Shown here piece after piece: positions 32,827-41,049 of a stretch of DNA of 64,000 nt. A program made the position numbers and the translations under genes. This stretch comes from Ctenosaura bakeri. Lineage: Eukaryota; Chordata; Lepidosauria; Squamata; Iguanidae. Under the pieces are notes generated by a model. That model did no database searches. It was not told the DNA's origin and saw nothing but the letters and a program-made list of their open reading frames with translations. The DNA lies in the NCBI GenBank assembly GCA_948474755.1, contig CAOLHI010000931.1, positions 496,001-560,000 of the forward strand, given 5' to 3'. The stretch's first letter is position 1, and every line of letters begins with the position of its first letter.

Positions 32827-34757
32827 ATGGCAAACGAGCAGTTGAGGGAAATAGCTGGGCTCCTTGCCCCGTTTATGACAGCAATTTCAGCCTTGTTAGG
32901 AGCGCTTGAATATTGCTGGCCCGAAGATGTTGCGAGTAGGCGCAGGCTCGCAAGGAACCGTCGCGCTGCCGTGAGACGCTCGAGGTTGTATTACACAATT
33001 CTTGCACCTCTCTTGTATGAAGTCCCGCGCCCCAGAAGGTGGTGGGTTCGGGAGCGGATGCGGCGGGCGTGGTGGAGCGAGGAGGTGCTGCAGAAATGGG
33101 ATGACTACCAGTGGTTGTACCACTTCCAGATGACGAAAGCCACCCTCTTTGAAATCGCGGGGCGCCTGCGTCCCTACCTTGAAAGAAGAACCACAGGGAT
33201 GAGGCAAGCGATTTCTGTAGAGGAGAGGGTGGCCATCACCGTGTGGTGGCTTACATCACCCCTGATATGCCGGAAGACAGCGAACACTTTTGGCCTGGGT
33301 GTGTCAACGGTGTCTGTCATCGTGATCGAGGTGTGCCTTGCGATCGAGCATGAGCTCCTCGCGTCCACTGTGTGCTTGGGGGACTACCGGAGGGTAGGTA
33401 CGCTGATTCCCAAACCCAGTGGGCTTAAATGGGAGGAGGAGGGGGTTTGGTTTTCTCTGGGAGAAGAGGTTGCGTTTTGCAGTGAACTGGCGCCAAGACT
33501 GTAGAGTTGCTAAGCAAATTGCCACCCAGAAGAAAGTGCATGGATGTCCACGGGGTTCCCGGTATCCGGATTATCTAATTAAGGCCTGCCAGCAGAAAGT
33601 TCCCCTGTAAAGATACCAGCTGAAAACAGCTAGCTGTGGAGGCACTGCGGGATGTGGTTGTGGACCTTCAGGTTTGGGGGCGTTCCAGCAAAACCCAGTA
33701 TATGCCATCTGGGCCATCATGGCCCCTTGGGATGAGCAGGAGGCAGCAGGGCACTTTGCCCCCTCCATCAGCATGACATTACTGCTGAAGGCAACCAGGT
33801 ACACTCTGCGAGGCTTGCCTCTTTTTTTCCCACAGCGTTACTTTATTACCCCATGGGAAGCGCGCAATTTCTTTGGATTTGGTGCCCGTTTTAATGTGTG
33901 GGCCAAGCAATGAAGTTGTGTCCTGTCCTCTAAGACACTGGGAGGCCAAGCAGGTCCCATGGGGTGTGTGCGCGTGCGCCACCACAAATATTTTTATCTC
34001 AAACCAGCTACAAACTGACTACTTGTTTCCTTGCCCTCTACATTCACAGATTATGGATGGTTTCCGCCAGATGGGTTTCCCTCAGTGCGTTGGAGCTGTG
34101 GATGGCACGCACATCAAAGTAAGACCACCCAAGGGGCGCGGGGAAGAATTTGTGAACAGGAAGAGCGCATTTTCCATTCTCCTACAGGGAACAGTGGATC
34201 ATTCGGGGAGGTTTGTGGACATCGTGCTGGGCTACACTGGAAGAACGCACGATGCCTTCGTTTTCAGGCACTCATCACTCTGGCATGCCATGGAGGCTGG
34301 AAAGTTTGTACCCGGGAACCCGACCATCACCATAGACGGTGTCACCATAGGCCCAGTTATTCTGGGCGACGCTGCATACCCACTGTCAAGATGGCTAATG
34401 AAGCCTTACGGCGGACATCTCACCCCCAAGAAGATAGCCTACAACAGGGTGTTCAACCACTGTAGGAATGTTGTGGAGCATGCATTTGGCAGGCTTAAGG
34501 CCAGATGGGGGTGTCTCTTGGCCCCTTTGACCGTCTCGGAGAAGAACTACCTCCCCGTGGTGTCTGCTTGTGTGGTGCTACACAACATTTGTGAGAGCAG
34601 AGGACACCTTCTCCACCCCGTGATACAGAAGCCAGCCCCCTTGACTCTGACACGCACCGACAGGGATTCCCGTCCTCATGACTCTTCCAGGAGGATCCAT
34701 GAAGGGGAACTGGTGAGGGACGCTATCACCAATATGATTGCGGGCGACTGCAATTAG
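32827..34757 (+). CDS. Harbinger transposase (DDE_Tnp_4 / HARBI1-like), two exons
   Basis: Predicted join of 32827-33393 and 34050-34757, giving 424 aa, typical for PIF/Harbinger nucleases (about 350-450). I chose the Met at 32827 because of its A at -3 and G at +4 and because homologous-looking sequence starts there; the frame is open upstream to 32650. The intron (656 bp) begins GTAGGT and ends TTCACAG. Joining in phase restores the expected run GDYRR-IMDGF. Without splicing, translation stops at 33504. The N-terminal part holds a basic stretch (residues 37-53), a W-rich segment (70-97) and a helix-turn-helix-like region (about 128-172, SVEERVAITVWWL...RKTANTFGLGVSTVSVI). The RNase-H-fold core has D207 (GAVDGTHI), a conserved HD at 256-257 (GRTHDAFVF), D296 (GDAAYPL) and E332 (VVEHAFGRLKARW). 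The last two are 35 residues apart, the D35E spacing of PIF/IS5. The protein would bind the terminal repeats and cut and rejoin DNA. No frameshift or stop is seen in either exon. Confidence 0.93.
33394..34049 (+). other. Predicted transposase intron
   Basis: GT-AG intron, GTAGGT at the donor and a pyrimidine-rich acceptor (TTGCCCTCTACATTCACAG). It contains in-frame stops and is needed to connect the N-terminal and catalytic halves. Its phase is 0. Confidence 0.8.
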
Positions 34758-34893
34758 CTGTCACTGGTTTCCCCACCCCTTCTTTGGAGCGTTTCCCCCA
34801 CACAGCGAGGAGTGGGTCCTCCTTCAAGCTGTACCTGGACTGTATTGACCTCTTGTGTTATTCGACGGCCATTTAACCAAAAATGTTATAACA

Positions 34894-34899
34894 AATAAA
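34894..34899 (+). terminator. Poly(A) signal of the transposase gene
   Basis: Canonical AATAAA, 137 bp beyond the transposase stop codon at 34755-34757, followed within 40 bp by T/G-rich sequence (GTCTGTTTATAG). Confidence 0.7.
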
Positions 34900-34932
34900 T
34901 ATTGCGTCTGTTTATAGAAAACGGTAATAGGT

Positions 34933-34938
34933 TTTATT
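34933..34938 (-). terminator. Poly(A) signal of the convergent minus-strand unit
   Basis: TTTATT on the plus strand is AATAAA on the minus strand. It lies only about 35 bp from the transposase signal and faces it. This is the arrangement expected where two convergent genes end. A short minus-strand frame (35183-35056: KKKSRATKKEQEGRARPQ, ending GKKIEA and stop) lies just upstream and could be a terminal exon. Confidence 0.45.
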
Positions 34939-35225
34939 TGACTGTTTTGAAAAATGCGGATAAAAAAAAAACTTGGGGGGAAGAACGGTCCATTATGAAC
35001 AGTTCTCATCAAAAAACAAGTACATCACTGGCCCGCTTGGGAAGGAAAAGCTAGGCCTCGATTTTCTTTCCTGCGCCAGGGCCCACAAAATGCTCAAGGG
35101 CTATAAATTTGCCGTGGCTTCCTGGCCCTTGCGGCCTTGCCCTTCCCTCCTGCTCTTTTTTAGTGGCCCTTGACTTCTTTTTTCATTTCCCCCCTAACGC
35201 CCCAACAATCAACAAATGACACAAT

Positions 35226-35368
35226 AAAGTTTTCTCCTTCAAAAAGGCTGCTGTGGATGCGCACATGCCTAATCGAATTTCACCTTTGTTTTGGGCAGCA
35301 GACCAAGAGAACATCCCCCAACCAGAGCGGCCAGGGACGGATGTGGAGGAGCCAGATGAGGAACACCC
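35226..35368 (+). CDS. Unassigned coding-like segment in the transposon
   Basis: A plus-strand frame reads AAVDAHMPNRISPLFWAADQ, continues with ENIPQPERPGTDVEEPDEEH and ends PCAQD-stop. It is strikingly acidic and unlike translated noncoding sequence. A good acceptor-like site (TTTGTTTTGGGCAG, ending at 35301) lies inside it, so it could be a 3'-terminal exon of an alternative transposase transcript that skips the 34894 poly(A) site. The opposite strand is also open here. No domain is recognised. Confidence 0.25.
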
Positions 35369-35511
35369 CTGTGCCCAGGACTAGAACGTTCCAAGCCCAA
35401 TGTTGAAACCCCCAGCCCTTTCCCAAACGCACATCCACCCTGTACAGCACTTTTTTTTGATTTATGTAAATATGTAGTTATGAAAATATATTTTTTTGGA
35501 AAAAGGAAACA

Positions 35512-35528
35512 TTTATTAAAAATTTATT
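35512..35528 (-). terminator. Possible internal poly(A) signals, minus strand
   Basis: Two AATAAA hexamers on the minus strand (plus-strand TTTATT at 35512-35517 and 35523-35528) lie downstream of a good minus-strand acceptor (TTGTCTCCACAG, ending near 35781 on the plus strand). They could end a short minus-strand transcript or be chance in an AT-rich stretch. Confidence 0.3.
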
Positions 35529-36855
35529 CTTTCAAGTTGGTGTGTGGCTCCTTGCATGTAGCCCTCCCCTGCAAAGCTGTTAGGTCAGCGTGGCGTCTGT
35601 GGCATGCCACTGTTTCAGTCACGGGCCGCTGTGCAATTTGCCAGCAAGACAAACTGTTTTGCGTGTTTGGCGAAGTGGTGGAAAAGGCGGTAGTGTCAGC
35701 GTGAACTTTTCAGCTTGGATCAACACTGCGTGGGAAGATTTGCAGTGGGAATGCGCTCTTCCCGTGGATTTCCGATCCTGTGGAGACAAGGAGGGGCGTT
35801 AGTATTTATCAACAAAGCAAACAGTACGAAACAAACAGCGGGTCTTTTAAGTCTTAAAAACTAAACTGACAAAGAGAACTGCCTTGTTTTATAACTTCAG
35901 AGGGCAGATATTCACAGCAGGGGAGATAACCTTTCAGCTTCTGTGATATCAACAGCTTCAAGGTAATGTACAACAACTTAAATTTTGGCACAAGCTAGAG
36001 TGAAAACGATGTGGTAAATTGTGTGCCTCTACAATAGTCCCAGGAACTGGTTTTCTGTCCATGGGATCCTCCCTCCCAGAGCCACATGGACTGATAAAGA
36101 TGAAATGCTTGCCTCCCCCAAACAATGATGTGCGTTCCATTGCCCTATGGATCTCTGCCATGTCCTAGACAGCTAAAGAAGCATGGAACACCACTGAGTC
36201 TCCTGCCCTGGCAGGAAGATCATCCCCCTCTGCATTTGGTGGGGGGAGGGTTCAGACAAACAACACAGCAGGCCCTCATGGGGCGTGACTGTATTAATGG
36301 CGGCCGCTCGAAAAATAACTACTGTCAGGGGTCAAACAGAAGCCACTACCCCCTACACCCCCAGCCCGAGAATCTGGTTTAAAACGGAAGATTACCAAGG
36401 GCCATTTTTCTCTGGGGCGCCAAACAGTCCCCAGAGAAAAATAATACGTATATGCATCCACATGTAGGCCCCAATAAACAGGAAAAAAGTTTCCCAGTAA
36501 AAGTTTGCACGGGGACCTCGTGCCGGAGCAGCACAGCAGCCATCCCCAAATTTACACAGCATCCCGTCATTGCGCCATGATCCCGCTTCCAAAGTAACCT
36601 GGAGAACGGGTTTGGCGCGGTGGCTGCTTTGGACGTTCCCTCCCTTCCTACCTGCCCCCCTCCACAGCTTTCCCAATTTTCCCTAACCTTTAAAAGCATC
36701 CTGCCATGCCATCCTCGGCGAGTGTATCCACTCGCCAGCCACCACCACCCCCTCGACCCCATATTTAAAATCAGGGCACCTTCGGGAGACACAACCCCCG
36801 GAAACCCGCAATTCACGACGCCGCACGGACAAAGGATAGCTAAGGGAAAAACCTA

Positions 36856-36963
36856 CCTTCCTTTTTTTCCGTTCCTCGTCCCTTTGCTTCCTCCTTGCAG
36901 CCGCTGAAACCTTCCTTTTTTTCCGTTCCTCGTCCGTTTGCCTCCTCCTTGCAGGCGCCTCAG
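36856..36963. repeat. 54-bp tandem duplication inside the Harbinger element
   Basis: Two units (36856-36909 and 36910-36963), each beginning CCTTCCTTTTTTTCCGTTCC and ending in CTTGCAG plus a short linker, differ at a few positions. The unit length is a multiple of three and preserves the minus-strand reading frame. Confidence 0.85.
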
Positions 36964-37123
36964 CGGGTTTGGAAAATGGCGCCGCCCGCTCGTGCTGGGG
37001 GCGGTCCTGTGGCTTCTGCTGACCACGCCTTGATCCCTCCCTCTCTTGATCGCCTGCACGAATCAGGACGCACCGCTGCTTTCTCATGAAACGTCGAGCG
37101 CGGATTGGAGGAAAAGACCACAT
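36857..37123 (-). CDS. First exon of an unresolved second Harbinger gene
   Basis: The minus-strand frame starts with MWSFPPIRARRFMRKQRC and runs through a very basic, hydrophilic region to ERKKRK. There a GGAAG|GTAGGT donor-like site (36857/36856) occurs; unspliced, the frame stays open to 36683. Two 18-aa units, RRRQTDEERKKRKV and RRKQRDEERKKRKV, come from a 54-bp tandem duplication that keeps the frame. Harbinger elements generally encode a second protein with a Myb/SANT domain that helps DNA binding and nuclear import of the transposase. The position (next to the right terminus, facing the transposase) fits that gene and the basic repeats could act in nuclear import, but no tryptophan-rich Myb repeat is visible. 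Downstream exons are not resolved. Confidence 0.4.
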
Positions 37124-37293
37124 TTTATCCGGTCTTTGAAAAGTGCGCGGAAATGCTGATTGGTGGCTCCCCCGCTCAGATTGGAGTGAGAAACCAAAAA
37201 GTTTAATGCGACCACATGCTCTCTAACGTGTAAAAGGCACCCGATCAAGGTCGAACTGGGAAGCTTTAAAAACCCCGTGTGAAAAGGGCCTTA

Positions 37294-38240
37294 GAGTTCT
37301 TTGTATTTCAACCATATTTTGACTGGACTGACCCAGACTAGCCATGCTGTAACCAGAACTGGTAGTTCTTTTGAATGGAGGGCTGCCCTCTGTTAGAATT
37401 CATGACTGCCCTACATCTTTGTAGAAATGTCCTAAATTCTGCCTGGATGGACTGGCATAGTGAACATAATGTTGAAAGAAGCAAAATGGAAGGAGCAGAG
37501 TTCTCCTTTGTGGCACTTTTGCAAGGTGAGGAGGTTCAGCATTTCATTACAAGCTGACAACTGTGAGTGCCATGTAGGTAGCAATAAGCTTTCCCTTTGT
37601 ATAAATTATATTATTCAGAAACATGCATATTGTTTGCAAGGCTCCAAAATACTCCAGATTTTATTCTGGGAATAAAATGTTCCTTGCATAAAGAGGCTTT
37701 TTGCATTAAATCAGTGAGCATGTACCCAGGAATATCAATTAAAGTTAATAAGATTCTTTAGCATGGCATCAAGGCAAGGTGGAATCATTTTAAAACTGTT
37801 AAAGCTGTTTCTCCCCAGTGCTTATAACAGCAGGGTAGCTATAATCTCTTGTTTTTCTCTTCCTCTCTTCGAACAATAAAATCCCCTGAAGTTTACCTTT
37901 TGAAGTATTCTTAAAGTACTATTGTACTAATCTTTACTGCTGTAGCAAAAACTATTTACAGCAGCATCCCCACCACTGCCTGCAACATCATGCCAGATGC
38001 ATCTGTTATCCTATGATTTCCTTCATCTTCATCCAGCATGGCACCAGACTGGGAAAGGTTGATCTATAACCATTGCTTATCTGTGGCTCTCCAGCCTTTT
38101 TTGTGTCAATGGGTTCACTTGAAATTTTGAGAAAGAGTAATGAGAGCCATTAGAAAATGGCTACAATAGTTGTTAAGGGTGCCTATTTTAAAATGGCTGT
38201 CTTGGTGAGCTAGAGGCAAAACATTTCTTCCTCTTCAGAA
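37294..38240. other. No gene recognised
   Basis: AT-rich flank of the Harbinger element. No supported feature. 37375-37675 has short open frames without domains. Confidence 0.35.
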
Positions 38241-38330
38241 GGAACTCTCTGTCTCTCTCTGTCTACCTTTCTGTCTGTCGGTCGGTCAGTCGGTCTCTCT
38301 CCTCCTTCTCTCCCTCTCACTCACACATAG
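38241..38330. repeat. Polypyrimidine/(TCTG)n-like tract
   Basis: An imperfect repeat of TCTG, TCGG and TC units (TCTGTCTGTCGGTCGGTCAG). The plus strand is nearly free of A for about 80 bp. Confidence 0.85.
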
Positions 38331-38428
38331 TTACTCTCAGGGTCATACTAGACAACACAGCATGTGTTTAACAGAGGTGCTTACAGAATTACATGTCTGC
38401 ATGTCATGTGATTGTCTTCACTTACATA

Positions 38429-38798
38429 CAGTCATCCCTCCACATTCGCCGGGTTAGGGACACAGGGCCCCCATGAAAGTGAAATAAATGTGAATAACTC
38501 TAGGTCCTCTAAAACCATATTTAACACACACAAAAAGTATGATCACCCTATTCAACCCACGGTGGATTCCTCTGAGGCACCAGGCAGAAGTGGAGGGCTG
38601 GTGGGGCTCACTGCCACCTCCCCTGCTGCCCCTGACTGTTTTTAATAGGGACTTACAAGGCTTGTTTTCAGTTTGTCAGTCTCACAAAGCTGTGGTCCCT
38701 ATTAAAAATGGCATAGGGAGACAGCACTGCTGACAGCAAATAATCCATGAATAATCAAATCCACAAAAGCGAAACCTGCAAATGTGGAGAGCTGACTG
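38429..38798. mobile_element. Tigger-like (TcMar) MITE, 370 bp
   Basis: CAGTCATCCCTCCACATTCG and CAAATGTGGAGAGCTGACTG are inverted termini flanked by TA on both sides (38427-38428 and 38799-38800). It is the intact-length sister of 26085-26993 (shared GGGTTAGG, ATGAAAGTGAAA and AATCCACAAAAGCGAAACCT). Non-coding. Confidence 0.85.
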
Positions 38799-38842
38799 TA
38801 TTTTGCATTTTTCTTTGTTTTGTGCTTGATTGTTAGAAGGTA

Positions 38843-39040
38843 AAAATATACCAGCTGTGGTCTGATTTTGGAGGCTAAGGAGGGTCAGTCCTGGTTAGGA
38901 CTTGTTTGGGAAACCGCAGGTGCTGTAGGTTATATTTCACAGGAAGGAATTAGCAAAACCATCTCTGAGAGCTCCTTGTCTAAGAAAGCTCTATGAAATT
39001 CATGAGGTCACCATAAGTCAACAGGCACTTGAAGGCTCAC
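38843..39040 (+). mobile_element. 5S-headed SINE with BovB-type tail
   Basis: The head reads ATACCAGCTGTGGTCTGATT, GGAGGCTAAGGAGGGTCAGT, CCTGGTTAGGACTTGTTTGG in 5S rRNA order. The tail reads GAGGTCACCATAAGTCAACA then GGCACTTGAAGGC, the module seen in the Sauria SINEs and at the BovB 3' end. The copy thus combines a 5S-derived promoter with the BovB-recognised tail. It ends at a (GA)n microsatellite. Confidence 0.8.
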
Positions 39041-39044
39041 AGAA

Positions 39045-39079
<35 letters not shown>

Positions 39080-39092
39080 GAGAGAGAGAGAG
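39041..39092. repeat. (GA)n microsatellite
   Basis: An AG dinucleotide tract with CAGAGA interruptions, directly following the SINE tail and probably grown from it. Confidence 0.95.
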
Positions 39093-39099
39093 ATTTAAT

Positions 39100-39960
39100 T
39101 TGCAAGTATGACTATTAAGGCATGTATCTCTGTAGAAATCCTATTGTGAGATGAGAAATGGGTTTACTGCAGAGAATATGCGTTCCCCTTAATGTCTAGT
39201 TTGACACTCCCCCATATATTCTTTTACTCCTTCTCCTCACCACAGGGTCTCCCCACATCCCTTCCTAAGTCTTCAGTACTGTTCTGTTTGCATGTTCGAA
39301 ATTAATCATTGCCTTAGATAATATTAATGAAACCTAAAAATTAGTCCCAAGTTACTAATATGATTGCTTATCAGTTGTGCTCACTTACCTGTCAGTTATT
39401 TCACTGCTTTTACCTATCTTTGGCCGAAATTCTGGAAAAGAGAAGCAAGGTTATATCCTAGTGAGACACCAACAGGACACTATTTGCACATTTTCTTTAG
39501 GTCTCTGTAAACCAAGGACTAATCCTGTTAATTTTTTTTTTAAATCAGAAATTCAGGAAAAGTCCATAGAGAGTATCCTTGACTGGAACATTCCTGCAGC
39601 TACCATCTCCCATAGTGGTAGCCCCATGACTAATCTGACTTTTCAGGTATTCTCAGTCTAGGATGTACCCATATTGCATATATAAGTAGAAATGCTAGGC
39701 TAAAAGATAGGAGAGAGGCAGGAGATTGCAGGAAAAACTGATAAATCCACTGTAGGACAGTCTATTTCAAATGCATTTCAGATGAACCCCTACCATATGT
39801 CTGGGTGCATGCTTATGTGTTTGTGTATTCAGCTGAACAAACTATTTGGAAGATATTATTCATACTATATAACTACAAAACAGCATATTATATTATGACT
39901 CAACTGCTAAAATAGCTTTGGTGCTTTCAGATTCAGTGCTGCCACTGCTGTTTCTCTTTC
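39100..39960. other. No gene recognised
   Basis: AT-rich with no supported gene. The 94-aa frame at 39377-39661 has no recognisable domain. Confidence 0.35.
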
Positions 39961-39970
39961 TCCTCCTCCT

Positions 39971-39972
<2 letters not shown>

Positions 39973-40067
<95 letters not shown>

Positions 40068-40068
40068 T
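39973..40068. repeat. Mirrored (TAA)n/(TTA)n microsatellite
   Basis: About 50 bp of perfect TAA repeats switch at 40022/40023 to about 45 bp of TTA repeats, so the two halves are exact inverted repeats with no loop. This can form a perfect AT-only hairpin or cruciform. It yields a spurious poly-isoleucine frame. Confidence 0.97.
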
Positions 40069-40256
40069 ACTCCTTTGGGCTTTCATTTCATCACTTCACT
40101 GCACTGTACTGAACTGCAGCATACAAAGCTTGTCATGCAATATGCAGCAGCAGCAGAGGAGAGAGGATCTTTGGGGTAAGTTTCCATAGAAACATTGACG
40201 TACTGCCTGGCTAACAGGACATTGAGTTCCCTGAATAAGAGGCAGGTTTTGGGTAT

Positions 40257-40281
40257 GTGTGTGCATGTGTGTGTGTGTGTT
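40257..40281. repeat. (GT)n microsatellite
   Basis: GTGTGTGCATGTGTGTGTGT tract, short and interrupted once. Confidence 0.9.
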
Positions 40282-40299
40282 TTAAGAAGCTGTTGAATG

Positions 40300-41049
40300 G
40301 CTGAAAGCCAATCTAGCTAAGCCGTAGTTTGGCATCTGCCACCAGGGTACAACTTAAAACGGTGGGGTGGGGTAGAAAGGGGAACTACTCTTCACTTTAT
40401 ACAGTTACTGCTGCTGGATAGCTATTGTAGAAATAAGGAAAACAGTTCTAGAAAATAATTAAGCTGCTGATCAGAACAAAGTCAACTGAGACAGTGCCAG
40501 AAATATGTCAGCTCTTTAGGGCAGTAAAATGCTTAAAACCACCGCTTTTGGTGCCAGATGCAGTGCCCTGATGACGTTGTTCATTTCAGTACAATTGTAA
40601 GCCTGAGAGGCTGCAATCAAGTGGCAAAAACCCTCAGGCCAGCCCTGCGATTAAACAGGTTTACTCAAGCTCTGGGTCTCTATTTTGAAATGTATTAGCC
40701 TCTTGTCCAAGTAGGAAGAATATTTTTGGCTGGAATATAATACCTTGGGGTTAGCATGCTTGGAGAAGAAAACAGCATTAGTGTTCTACTTTCCCCAGGT
40801 ATGAAAAACAGGGTTGGCATTCTTGCCACCTTTGTTTTTGTTTCCATAACACCAACCTGCTGCACAGAAACCAGGGAAGAATATATTTCCCTGGTATGCT
40901 GAAAAGGCAATGGGAAAAGTTTCACCTGCTTAATTTCAGTGCATGGGGCTGTGGATTAACACAGGAACGGAGCTAATAAAAACCCTTAAATTAACCCTTC
41001 TTCTGGTTCAGGCTCAATAATCTTGGTCTAATAAACTGAGGGATCTAAG
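40300..41049. other. No gene recognised
   Basis: No supported gene or repeat before the BovB start. Confidence 0.3.

Larger units (their letters stand above)
32454..37290 (+). mobile_element. Complete PIF/Harbinger DNA transposon, 4,837 bp
   Basis: Both ends read GGCCCTTTTCACACGGGG inwards (18 bp), followed by an imperfect subterminal match (CTTCCCA at both sides). A TTA triplet flanks the element on each side (32451-32453 and 37291-37293). PIF/Harbinger elements make 3-bp duplications, usually TWA. Inside are a two-exon transposase gene on the plus strand and a convergent minus-strand transcription unit, the two-gene plan of Harbinger elements. The body is GC- and CpG-richer than its surroundings, in keeping with a young insertion. 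The palindromic MITE 32168-32345 lies 108 bp to its left. Whether the element still moves cannot be told from one copy, but termini, catalytic residues and splice sites are all present. Confidence 0.95.

Noticed and set aside
36379..36816. 145-aa minus-strand frame as the missing Myb-like protein
   Set aside because: It lacks the spaced tryptophans and helical pattern of Myb/SANT repeats and overlaps the likely intron after the 36857 donor.
39918..40112. 64-aa poly-isoleucine frame
   Set aside because: It is a direct translation of the (TAA)n/(TTA)n microsatellite.
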